From Endozoicomonas elysicola (GTDB lineage Bacteria > Pseudomonadota > Gammaproteobacteria > Pseudomonadales > Endozoicomonadaceae): a stretch of DNA of 64,000 bases. Position 1 is the stretch's first letter, and every line of letters starts with the position of its first letter. The translations under genes and the position numbers were made by a program. The stretch is from assembly GCF_000710775.1 (NCBI RefSeq), contig NZ_JOJP01000001.1, positions 5,032,027-5,096,026 of the forward strand. Direction: 5' to 3'. Shown here piece by piece: positions 17,685-25,650 of the stretch. A model generated the notes under the pieces. That model was not told where the DNA came from. It made no database searches and saw only the letters and a list, made by a program, of their open reading frames with translations.

Positions 17685-18644
17685 CTACTGCGCTGTAATA
17701 CCAACCTCATCGTTCCTCAATGCATTCTGTCTATCCATCTCCTTCAGCTTTAGCCGAAAGCGGTTGATAATGAATTCCCTGAACCAGCGATGAGCACGAT
17801 TGTGCTCCCAGTATTCAGGCCAGACCACGTAGTACTTGACCTTGGGTGGCTTGCCTGGCAATGCCTTCATATTCATATTTTGAACATAGATATTGGACTG
17901 AGCGGCCTTCTCCATGGTAACCAGAATATGGTTAGTATCCTTCACCAGTTGCAAACCAATAGGTAGATTAGGCGTCTTGGCGGCAACCCGTATGTTTTCA
18001 CTCAACCCCTCCAGATAGTCCCTGATAAAGTGCGGGCTTCCCATCCATGAAGAGTGGCGGATCACAGAGTAATGCTCAAGATCCTCAACAGAAATAGCAC
18101 TTTCTCCAATAGGGTGATCTTCATTTACCAGTGCACAGATCGTATCTTCCATTAACGGGGCATAGCTGAAACCAGATGGAGGTTTTCCCACATACCCCAG
18201 AACCAGATCCACCTGTCCTGCTTCCAGCTTTTTATCCAGCTGAGGGCTGAACTGTAATAGTTCAAAGTTAAAATTCGGTGCCTGCTTCCAGAACTGGTGC
18301 AGAATCTGCGGTAATATCTGCTCCAGAACAATGTAAGTCCCGGCAATTGTGAAGTTCTTTTCCGTAATCCAGGGATCAAACTGCTGATTTTCAAATATCG
18401 TACTGGCTTCGGTGACTACGCGATTCACATCATCTTTCAATGCCAGAGCCTTTTCGGATAGAAATATCCGATTACCCTGCCTGACAAGAATAGGGTCATT
18501 CAACGCTTCGCGTAACTGTGCCAGTGTCCGGCTCATGGCCGATTGGGTCACGTGCATCTGCTTGGCAGCCAGTGAAACACTTTGTGTATCCAGCAACGCC
18601 TTGAGGCCAGGCAAAAGATTCAGGTTCAGTCTGTACAAGTTCAT
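17685..18644 (-). CDS. LysR-family transcriptional regulator
   Basis: This 319-residue regulator has an N-terminal winged helix-turn-helix: SLAAKQMHVTQSAMSRTLAQ is the recognition region, followed by LREALNDPILVRQGNRIFLS. The effector-binding domain follows from about residue 90. The opening MNLYRLNLNLLPGLKALLD resembles the NodD/LeuO-type branch. It is 119 bp upstream of the secreted hypothetical gene on the same strand and divergent from the 18893 gene; either could be its target. No strong Shine-Dalgarno is seen before the ATG at 18644. The ligand is unknown. Confidence 0.9.
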   Translation of the reverse strand: MNLYRLNLNLLPGLKALLDTQSVSLAAKQMHVTQSAMSRTLAQLREALNDPILVRQGNRIFLSEKALALKDDVNRVVTEASTIFENQQFDPWITEKNFTIAGTYIVLEQILPQILHQFWKQAPNFNFELLQFSPQLDKKLEAGQVDLVLGYVGKPPSGFSYAPLMEDTICALVNEDHPIGESAISVEDLEHYSVIRHSSWMGSPHFIRDYLEGLSENIRVAAKTPNLPIGLQLVKDTNHILVTMEKAAQSNIYVQNMNMKALPGKPPKVKYYVVWPEYWEHNRAHRWFREFIINRFRLKLKEMDRQNALRNDEVGITAQ

Positions 18645-18892
18645 GCGTTTGTAAAAAGTGCCTCAAAATCAGTATATGAAAAACAAAACAGTTGGGCACC
18701 AAAGCATCCAGCCACTTCGACCATGAGACTATAGTCATCTCACTCCAACTTCATCAGTACTAACCCCTATACATTCATCGCTAATCAGGTACACTGAAAA
18801 ACAGGAATCAGAGTTATCTCTGGTGAATCTGGCCTTGGCGTCTGACACACATCCTTGTCAGGCATCAGCTAAAATAGCTGTCAGGAGGGTCT

Positions 18893-19363
18893 ATGAGCCA
18901 AAACAAGTACAAGAGTATTCAGGATCTGGTAGACAACTACATTGACTCTGGTCTGTCTGCCAGAGAGTATGTAGAAGCCCGTGTGGATGCCGGAGATCTT
19001 AGTGCTGCCGAAGCCCTGAAACTGCTGTCTATTCTTCGAGAAGCACAGTCCATTACCTTTAAGCTGGCCGAAGTAAGCGATGATGAATTTGCCGGTCTGC
19101 ATATGGTACTCATTCGCAAGGAAGACGAAGACGAAGATTATCAAGATGATGCTTCACCACTGTTCAGTATTGAAATTGATGAAACCCTGAATAACCATAA
19201 AGATGATGTTATTAACCTGCTCCAGAAGTTTGCTAAAGAACTGGCGGTACTGGCTACCCGTGGAGAACTTGAAGAAGCGGAAGCAATAGACACAGTTGAT
19301 GACAACCCGGAAGACTGGCTGGACCACCCGAATATTTTACCTGCCAGCGAAACCCGTCACTGA
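18893..19363 (+). CDS. Small acidic hypothetical protein, 156 residues
   Basis: I do not recognise this protein. It is soluble, without signal peptide or membrane spans. The N-terminal half looks helical (AREYVEARVDAGDLSAAEAL), followed by a strand-like FAGLHMVLIRKEDEDEDYQD with an acidic run, then FSIEIDETLNNHKDDVINLL and an acidic C-terminus. The start is secure: AGGAGG lies 6 nt before the ATG. It is monocistronic and ends before a clear terminator-like hairpin at 19417-19444. A cytosolic regulatory or structural role is possible, but there is no motif to name one. Confidence 0.75.
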   Translation: MSQNKYKSIQDLVDNYIDSGLSAREYVEARVDAGDLSAAEALKLLSILREAQSITFKLAEVSDDEFAGLHMVLIRKEDEDEDYQDDASPLFSIEIDETLNNHKDDVINLLQKFAKELAVLATRGELEEAEAIDTVDDNPEDWLDHPNILPASETRH

Positions 19364-19416
19364 CGAGACTCATCAACCGAATAGTTTACATCTCCTTCAG
19401 ATAAAGCCTCTGGAAA

Positions 19417-19444
19417 AATAAGCCCGGTATCAACCGGGCTTATT
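19417..19444 (+). terminator. Intrinsic terminator-like hairpin after the 18893 gene
   Basis: A perfect 12-bp stem (AATAAGCCCGGT with ACCGGGCTTATT) closes a 4-nt ATCA loop 54 bp after the stop codon. The T content after the stem is modest. Confidence 0.7.
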
Positions 19445-19734
19445 GCTAACTATGACTCCAGATCGAATATAAATCGATACTCATATAGCTCAATGTTTAG
19501 TCATCAACAGTTTCATTGATCAAACCACTGAATGACCTGTGGATAAGTCCCTGCACCCCAGTATCTTCAGTCACAGACGAGAACTGTTCATTTTTTAAAC
19601 AACCCTAACAAGAAGAACTCAACTTACCAAAACACGCCACCTTGAACCAAGTAATAACCCTTTTACAGTCATTGCTTATCTTTCACCATGGATTCAATCT
19701 TTTAGCCTGACTGTCCTGCGGGGATTCTTTTTTG
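19445..19734. other. Gene-free stretch
   Basis: I see no gene or RNA here. With the hairpins on either side it forms the 474-bp gap between the 18893 gene and the phospholipase-like gene, which point at each other. The terminator-like hairpin lies at its left and the 24-bp inverted repeat at its right. Confidence 0.6.
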
Positions 19735-19802
19735 AACCACAGAGATCACAAAGAGCACGAAGAAGAGCCTTTTCTTTTGTGCTCTTTGTGATCTCTGTGG
19801 TT
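19735..19802. repeat. Perfect 24-bp inverted repeat (REP/MITE-like 'ACCACAGAGATCACA' type)
   Basis: The arms 19735-19758 and 19779-19802 are perfect reverse complements around a 20-nt loop. They begin AACCACAGAGATCAC. Motifs of this kind are dispersed in many bacterial genomes. A related half-copy (ACGCCAAAGAGCACAAAG) is visible at about 25228-25245. It sits 36 bp from the end of the phospholipase-like gene and could serve as its terminator. Confidence 0.85.
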
Positions 19803-19837
19803 AACCATAAAATACTAAATACCCTCAAGAAACCTTC

Positions 19838-21214
19838 TCAATTAGCCACTTGTGGCTCTGGCTGACTGCTAACTGAGCTTTGTTTAGACAAAATAGCCTC
19901 AACATAAGATGCTCCATTATCAGAAAATCCACCCAGCAAGTCCGTGATAATATGCACCAATGCATTAAAACCATCTTCGCCAGACGTATTTAGTACGGTT
20001 TCCTGTAATGATGCCCTCGCATTCAAATCAGAGTACTCAACGGAAGGGTCATCAACATATTTTTCTGGCATCGTCCTTTCCAGAACATCATGAATGTCAT
20101 GCCCCATATCGTAAGAGTGCTGTGACATTACCGTAACAATGTGGTCATTGTTAAACTCCCGAGCTTCATCATGCCGGGTTAATGCCTGAATGGTTGGGTG
20201 CTCCAGATTCTGTTCCAGGTATGCTTGGGTCATCACCAGACTCTGGAAATTTTCAAGCACCGTATGACGGTTTGACGCCAGCTGTATGGCATTGTTCTGG
20301 GCATCTGGAAAGTCGAGCATATTCAACAGACCAACTCTTAGCGTTTCCATGGTACTGTTTCCAGGAACTGGCATTACATGATATGGGTTGGAAAAATCTC
20401 CAATATAATGAAGCCCCCACCCCATAAAGCGCCATCCCCAGTAATCATGCCCTTGAGCGAAGGCAAACTCGGAAAGTTGTTTATAGAGCTGAATTCGGTA
20501 TTCCGGGTATGTTCGTTTAAGAAAGCCCCCGAAGGCGTAGACAATGGGTGATTCATGATAGAAGCCCATATGAAAAGGTGCCTGAGTACCATACTCAAGA
20601 TTTGGATTACCAAACGGCTGCTCACCGAAGCCATATACCTTTCCATAGTCCGTATTGCTGTCGGTAAACAGTCCAATATCCAGCCCATAATCAGGTTCAA
20701 CACTGGCAGTGCTCACCACATCCAGTGGTGCAACTTTATCCTCAGGCATTAGCTGAACAAACTGTACATCACCCTGTGAGTCGGAATCAGCTAATGTACT
20801 GACCAATGCAAAATCTATCTCGGGCTGTTGACGTTTATCTCCTGGAAGCAACTGTAAATACAATGGTAATTTTGCATTAGGATTGATACGAATTGCATGG
20901 GTAAAGCGGGTACGAATATCGTTTTCCTTGTCCTTTGCGCGGAATTCAAGTGCCTCCGGACGTGGCGCATAGTGCCAGAGATTTTCCCGCATCCAGCTTT
21001 CCTGCTGACTTAGAAACACTTCCAGTTCACTCTCATTCGCTAACAAGAAGCTATTCAGGCTTTCCACTTCCACCGGCGCTGCATCACGAACTTGTGGTAA
21101 AGTGGCAACCAACTGGTGCGTTACCAACGTGTGGTTTGACCAGGCAGAAACCTGGGCAGATAGCATCAGGGAAACGGCAAAATAGAAAATGCGCATAATA
21201 AGACTCTGTAACAT
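19838..21214 (-). CDS. Secreted zinc-dependent phospholipase C / S1-P1 nuclease-like protein
   Basis: This 458-residue secreted protein has a signal peptide (MRIFYFAVSLMLSAQVSA) whose predicted cut leaves Trp as the first mature residue (WSNHTLVTH). In zinc-dependent phospholipases C and S1/P1 nucleases that N-terminal Trp helps bind the zinc cluster. A matching GWGLHYIGDFSNPYHVMPVP carries the HxxxDxxxxxH-like zinc site at about two thirds of the chain. Further His and Asp residues (HDEAREFNNDHIV, QHSYDMGHDIHD) fit additional ligands. It would hydrolyse phospholipids or nucleic acids outside the cytoplasm; which one is not fixed. Two ATGs, 21214 and 21196, are possible starts. It is divergent from the AraC gene. 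Confidence 0.8.
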   Translation of the reverse strand: MLQSLIMRIFYFAVSLMLSAQVSAWSNHTLVTHQLVATLPQVRDAAPVEVESLNSFLLANESELEVFLSQQESWMRENLWHYAPRPEALEFRAKDKENDIRTRFTHAIRINPNAKLPLYLQLLPGDKRQQPEIDFALVSTLADSDSQGDVQFVQLMPEDKVAPLDVVSTASVEPDYGLDIGLFTDSNTDYGKVYGFGEQPFGNPNLEYGTQAPFHMGFYHESPIVYAFGGFLKRTYPEYRIQLYKQLSEFAFAQGHDYWGWRFMGWGLHYIGDFSNPYHVMPVPGNSTMETLRVGLLNMLDFPDAQNNAIQLASNRHTVLENFQSLVMTQAYLEQNLEHPTIQALTRHDEAREFNNDHIVTVMSQHSYDMGHDIHDVLERTMPEKYVDDPSVEYSDLNARASLQETVLNTSGEDGFNALVHIITDLLGGFSDNGASYVEAILSKQSSVSSQPEPQVAN

Positions 21215-21343
21215 ATAGTTTTTATTAAATTTATTATGCGTATACCATAACGATTATGAAGCGTTGATGACACATGAATATCAACAATAATCAGCAATAA
21301 GAATAAGTATTTTTCAAGATTTGTCGGAAAACCGGGGATCAGG

Positions 21344-22435
21344 ATGCCTGACTACCAAATTGCCGCCACATTTTTCAGCCTCTCTCTGGCGATAATGACA
21401 CTATTCCAGGTACTGCCGGGGATACGTGACTGTCGCGCCCTGTGCTTTGCCATGTTACAGATAAGCCTGATAGGTTACCTGTTACAACCTATTGTTGAAT
21501 CCTGGACCAATAACTTCTGGCTGATCTGGCTATGTGTTGTATTTCGAAGCATGATCCCCACCCTTTTCTGGATGGTATGCTTACTACTGTTTGACGATAA
21601 CTTTCGTTTGAATAGAAAAACCCTAGCTATTCCTTTATTTATTATTTTTTCGCCTGCTATCGGTAAAGTTGCGGCCCACTTGTTCGGTCTCGATACCTCT
21701 TTCATATTCAGCTGGTTAATGTTCCACCTCCCACAATGGCTAGAGTTTATTCTGATCACCCACGCTCTGATTACGGTAGTCCGCAGCATGCGAGATGATC
21801 TGGTCGAATCCCGCCGCGAGTTACGAGTCTGGCTATTAGGCAGTGTTGGTTTTTATATCGCCGTGGTTGTGACTATGGAACAGTTCTTCAATGGAGGTCC
21901 GCCCGCATTTAAACTGGCTCAACCCGTGCTTTTAGCCCTATTCCTTTTTGTCTTTTATGGTCGACTGCTTAAATTTCGCTCAGGACTTTTATTCACTGAA
22001 CACGGGACAGAGCATGAATCAGCAGCACAGACTATTCAGGAAGAACAACTCCAGCCCACAACCAATGAGCCCGAAGGAGAACCAGTAAACCTGTGGATTG
22101 AAAAACTGAAAGGAATGATGGAGGATCAGAAGCTCTATCGACAGGAAGGCATTACCATCAGTGACCTGGCTGAAACCATGGATATTCAGGAGTACAGACT
22201 GCGGCAGTTAATCAACCAGCAGATGGGGTATCGAAACTTCAATGACTTTCTTAATGGTTATCGCATCCAGGAAGCCTGCCGTCGGCTGGTTTCTCAAGAA
22301 GACAGTCAGTTACCCGTTCTTACCATCGCCCTTGATGCAGGTTTCCGATCACTCAGCGCTTTCAACCGGGCCTTTAAAGAACGGACAGAAAAGACGCCAA
22401 GCCAATATAGAAAAGAGTATCATCTGCAGCCATAG
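21344..22435 (+). CDS. AraC-family regulator with an N-terminal multi-helix membrane domain
   Basis: This 363-residue protein has about seven hydrophobic segments in its first 215 residues (for example TFFSLSLAIMTLFQVLPG and VLLALFLFVFYGRLLKF). A linker is followed by a C-terminal AraC/XylS DNA-binding domain with TISDLAETMDIQEYRLRQLI and LTIALDAGFRSLSAFNRAFK as its two helix-turn-helices. It is therefore a membrane-bound one-component regulator. It lies divergent from the phospholipase-like gene and upstream of the beta-helix/cytochrome/DUF1302 unit; either may be its target. The start is the ATG at 21344. Confidence 0.9.
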   Translation: MPDYQIAATFFSLSLAIMTLFQVLPGIRDCRALCFAMLQISLIGYLLQPIVESWTNNFWLIWLCVVFRSMIPTLFWMVCLLLFDDNFRLNRKTLAIPLFIIFSPAIGKVAAHLFGLDTSFIFSWLMFHLPQWLEFILITHALITVVRSMRDDLVESRRELRVWLLGSVGFYIAVVVTMEQFFNGGPPAFKLAQPVLLALFLFVFYGRLLKFRSGLLFTEHGTEHESAAQTIQEEQLQPTTNEPEGEPVNLWIEKLKGMMEDQKLYRQEGITISDLAETMDIQEYRLRQLINQQMGYRNFNDFLNGYRIQEACRRLVSQEDSQLPVLTIALDAGFRSLSAFNRAFKERTEKTPSQYRKEYHLQP

Positions 22436-22475
22436 GAACACTGCCCATAGAAGAACACGATTATCTGAACGAATC

Positions 22476-22507
22476 TCGTCCCCATACTTTTTAGACTCTG
22501 GGGACGA
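22476..22507 (+). terminator. Terminator-like hairpin after the AraC-family gene
   Basis: A 9-bp stem (TCGTCCCCA with TGGGGACGA) with a 14-nt loop lies about 40 bp after the stop codon. No T-run follows the stem, so termination is uncertain. Confidence 0.5.
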
Positions 22508-22775
22508 CATGTTAATGCATACTCCCCCCCCCGATGCATGAAAAGATAGTGCCAGTGATTACCTGTGTGTTCTCACGGCAGGAAGACTGAATCCCCCGAT
22601 TTATCTGGACCTATCGATAACTGACCAATTCTGAAATTTACTGACTGATTTTAAAATCAGGTGCATTTTTACCATTTCTAGTCAGAATCACTTTGCCCTG
22701 CTGAGCTAATGTAAACTCGCGTTTTGCTCACTTATACAACTCTCTATAAGAACAATAAGAAAGAGGATGCACCCT
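22508..22775. other. Gene-free stretch upstream of the beta-helix gene
   Basis: Together with the hairpin to its left this is a 340-bp gap. It holds a run of C residues near 22525-22533 and AT-rich DNA after 22615 that probably carries the promoter for the envelope unit, but no consensus -35/-10 pair stands out. Confidence 0.5.
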
Positions 22776-24017
22776 TTGAAAATCCACTCCGTTCTGGCAG
22801 TCACTGCCACTGCATTATTACTGTCAGCCTGTGGTCAGGATGCTCAGGAAGCAGTCCAGACTACCGAAGCCGCCAAAAACTTCCGAAAAGACCTTCAGGC
22901 AAAACTGATTAAGGCCAAGCCGGGTGATGTGGTTGAGCTACCGGAAGGTACATACAGCATCGACCGCAGTCTGTCCCTTAATGTGGATGGAGTGACCATT
23001 CGTGGTGCCGGCATGGACAAAACCATCCTCTCCTTCAAAGGTCAGCTAGCAGGGGCCGAAGGCCTGCTGGTGAATGCCAGTGACTTTACCGTTGAGGATC
23101 TGGCGATAGAAGATACCAAAGGCGATGCCGTCAAGATCAACCAGGGTAAAAATATTGTTATCCGCCGGGTGCGGGTTGAGTGGACCAACGGTCCTGATAA
23201 TGCCAACGGTGCCTATGGCCTTTATCCGGTACAGACCGAAAACACACTGATCGAAGATTCGGTTGCCATTGGAGCATCGGATGCCGGTATTTATGTGGGG
23301 CAGTCCAGAAACGTCATCGTGCGTAATAACCGTGCTGAATATAACGTGGCCGGCATTGAAATCGAAAACACTATCGGTGCCGACGTTTATGGCAATGTTG
23401 CTACCAATAATACCGGTGGTGTGTTGGTCTTCAACATGCCTTACCTGACGCAGCCCGGCCACACCACCCGGATCTACGAAAACCAGATTATTGCCAATAA
23501 CTACGAAAACTTCGGTACAGAAGGAACCGCCGTTGCAGCCGTGCCAGCTGGATCTGGAGTCCTGATCAACTCAAACGACAATGTTGAGATATTTAATAAC
23601 GATATAAAAGACAATAAGACAGCCAACGTTATTGTCAGCAGTTACTACACCGCAGGCTACGAGTCAGATTACAAGCTGGCTGATGATTTTGACCCATACC
23701 CGGAAGGGATCTACGTCTACGGCAACCGCTTTGAAGGCGGTGGTGAAAGCCCTGACCGGATGGAACTTAAAGCTCTGAAGATTGCCGAGTTTGGCTTCAG
23801 CGGCAGCCTGCCCGATGTACTCTGGGATGGCATCGTCAACCCTGAAAGCAAAACCCCGGCTCTTTGCATTGATAACGGTGATAGCGGTGTTGTAAACGTG
23901 GATGCCGGCAATAACTTCAGTAATATCAGCACGGATATAACCCCTCACCGCTGCTCTGTGCCAAAACTGGCAGCTATCTCTCTTCCCGAATCTCTGCTAA
24001 CAAAAGACGAGGGCTGA
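22776..24017 (+). CDS. Parallel beta-helix repeat lipoprotein
   Basis: This lipoprotein of about 413 residues has the lipobox LLLSACGQD. Its body is a right-handed parallel beta-helix: repeated short strands with Asn/Gly turns, such as NIVIRRVRVEW, NTLIEDSVAI, NVIVRNNRAEY and GADVYGNVATNN, like pectate-lyase or NosD-type folds. The frame begins with an ATG at 22767, but the AGAGGA upstream is far better placed for the TTG at 22776, which gives a standard lipoprotein signal (MKIHSVLAVTATALLLSAC). It ends 3 bp before the cytochrome gene, with which it forms a conserved pair I know from other marine proteobacteria. Its function is unknown; a surface or periplasmic scaffold is an inference. Confidence 0.85.
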   Translation: MKIHSVLAVTATALLLSACGQDAQEAVQTTEAAKNFRKDLQAKLIKAKPGDVVELPEGTYSIDRSLSLNVDGVTIRGAGMDKTILSFKGQLAGAEGLLVNASDFTVEDLAIEDTKGDAVKINQGKNIVIRRVRVEWTNGPDNANGAYGLYPVQTENTLIEDSVAIGASDAGIYVGQSRNVIVRNNRAEYNVAGIEIENTIGADVYGNVATNNTGGVLVFNMPYLTQPGHTTRIYENQIIANNYENFGTEGTAVAAVPAGSGVLINSNDNVEIFNNDIKDNKTANVIVSSYYTAGYESDYKLADDFDPYPEGIYVYGNRFEGGGESPDRMELKALKIAEFGFSGSLPDVLWDGIVNPESKTPALCIDNGDSGVVNVDAGNNFSNISTDITPHRCSVPKLAAISLPESLLTKDEG

Positions 24018-24020
24018 TTT

Positions 24021-25220
24021 ATGGTTGCTGTTATCAGGGTACCTGCCTTGATCAGGTTGTTCGCAGTATGGCTGATGGCTCTGGTATTAGCAGGCTGTGG
24101 TGAAAAACCACAGCCTCTGCTGATGACCTCGGGAGATAACTATCCGGATAATCTCAGCCAGTGGCAGATTTTGTCCATCAATGGCAATTCAATAGAACTG
24201 GCGGACACGGTTGTTCCCTATGAATTAAACACACCGTTGTTTACCGATTACGCCAGTAAGTTGAGAACACTCTGGATTCCCCAGGGAAAGCAAGCCAGCA
24301 TTGTGGATGGTGAGATTCAGTATCCCGTGGGAACCATCATCAGCAAAACCTTTTATTACCCCGTTGCCAATGGCGCTACTCTTCAGGCTTCAGAAGGCGA
24401 AAAATCACTCTTTTCCCCCGAAGAAGGCCTACCACTGGACCAGGTGCGATTGGTTGAAACCCGTCTGCTGGTAAACCAGGAAGATGGCTGGGTTGCCCTT
24501 CCCTATGTCTGGAATGAACAGCAGACGGATGCGGTACTGGAGTGGGCTGGTGACAGTATGCAGTTAGCCCTATCTGGTATTAAGAGTGGCATTGATGGCT
24601 CAACAGAGGAAACATCGTTTACCTACATCATTCCCGATGCCAACCAGTGCGCCGGCTGTCATGCAGAAGACGACAGCCGACAAGCAGTAAAACCCCTGGG
24701 TCCAAAGATTCGTCACCTTAACCGGAACTTTACCTATGCCTCCGGAGAAGAAAACCAGCTGACACACCTGATGAAAGCAGGCCTTCTCACTGGTTTGAAT
24801 GACGTCAAAAACGCATCACAAAATGCCCTCTGGCCTAATGGCAGACCGAATGAAACCCTGGCTCATCGAGCTCGCAGTTATCTAGATGCCAATTGCAGCC
24901 ATTGCCATAATCCAAAAGGCGCAGCAAGAACCAGTGGCCTGTTCTTAACCATGGATACACCGCTGGATGCCACCCTTGGTTTGTGTAAACGCCCCATCGC
25001 TGCGGGTAAAGGTGCAGGTAACCGGCCAGTGGATATCTTGCCGGGCCACGCAGATCAATCCATTCTGACTTATCGGATGGAGACTCTGGAGCCGGGTGAA
25101 ATGATGCCGGAACTGGGTAGATCACTCAGTCACGCCAAAGGCGTAGAGTTGGTTAGCCAATGGATCAACCAGATGGATTCCAATGGCCAACCTTGTGCAG
25201 GTGGAGGTTACGGCTCCTGA
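24021..25220 (+). CDS. Diheme c-type cytochrome lipoprotein (SO2930/HNE_0200-like family)
   Basis: This 399-residue lipoprotein has the lipobox VLAGCGEKP. It carries two CxxCH heme-binding motifs: QCAGCHAED at about residue 211 and NCSHCHNPKG at about 290. The region before them (PYELNTPLFTDYASKLRTLW) is characteristic of the SO2930-type family as I recall it. It would be an envelope electron carrier. Its start codon has GAGG about 8 nt upstream and lies just 3 bp after the beta-helix stop, so the two are co-expressed. The electron donor and acceptor are unknown. Confidence 0.87.
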   Translation: MVAVIRVPALIRLFAVWLMALVLAGCGEKPQPLLMTSGDNYPDNLSQWQILSINGNSIELADTVVPYELNTPLFTDYASKLRTLWIPQGKQASIVDGEIQYPVGTIISKTFYYPVANGATLQASEGEKSLFSPEEGLPLDQVRLVETRLLVNQEDGWVALPYVWNEQQTDAVLEWAGDSMQLALSGIKSGIDGSTEETSFTYIIPDANQCAGCHAEDDSRQAVKPLGPKIRHLNRNFTYASGEENQLTHLMKAGLLTGLNDVKNASQNALWPNGRPNETLAHRARSYLDANCSHCHNPKGAARTSGLFLTMDTPLDATLGLCKRPIAAGKGAGNRPVDILPGHADQSILTYRMETLEPGEMMPELGRSLSHAKGVELVSQWINQMDSNGQPCAGGGYGS

Positions 25221-25650
25221 TTTTTTAACGCCAAAGAGCACAAAGCTCACTGATAAAAGCCATTCCAGTTGATCTCTTTCCCTCCCCGCTCAGGGAGGGA
25301 TACAGGCTGCCCTGATAGAAAGAAAAGCCTTAAAAACAGGGAAAAATGAATAAGGAGGAAGTTTAAAAAACAGGGTATAAATTTCTTGCATACCAATATG
25401 CACTTTAGTACAAATAGACAGGCCGAAACACAAAACAATAAAAATAATACCAAGCGTATTTTCTAACCATCGTCGTAAATATTGCGAACTTCGGTTCAAG
25501 TTCAGACGAAATAACTGGTCATAGTGGGGACTATTACCAGGGGCTCCAAGGCTGTACAGGAACCCGGGTTATCAGCGCAATAGCGCAGTTAGATTAATCC
25601 ATTGGTATACAAAATAACTCTAATAATAAACGGCAAGGATACAGCCCCTC
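25221..25650. other. Gene-free stretch between cytochrome and DUF1302 genes
   Basis: It contains the half-copy of the repeat family at about 25228-25245 and a small hairpin (TCCCTCCC with GGGAGGGA) near 25278-25299. AT-rich DNA after 25590 probably carries the promoter of the next gene. No coding sequence is supported. Confidence 0.55.

Noticed and set aside
25247-25453. Minus-strand hydrophobic, Cys- and Phe-rich small frame
   Set aside because: Lies in an A-rich gap where TTT codons arise by chance; no ribosome-binding site.
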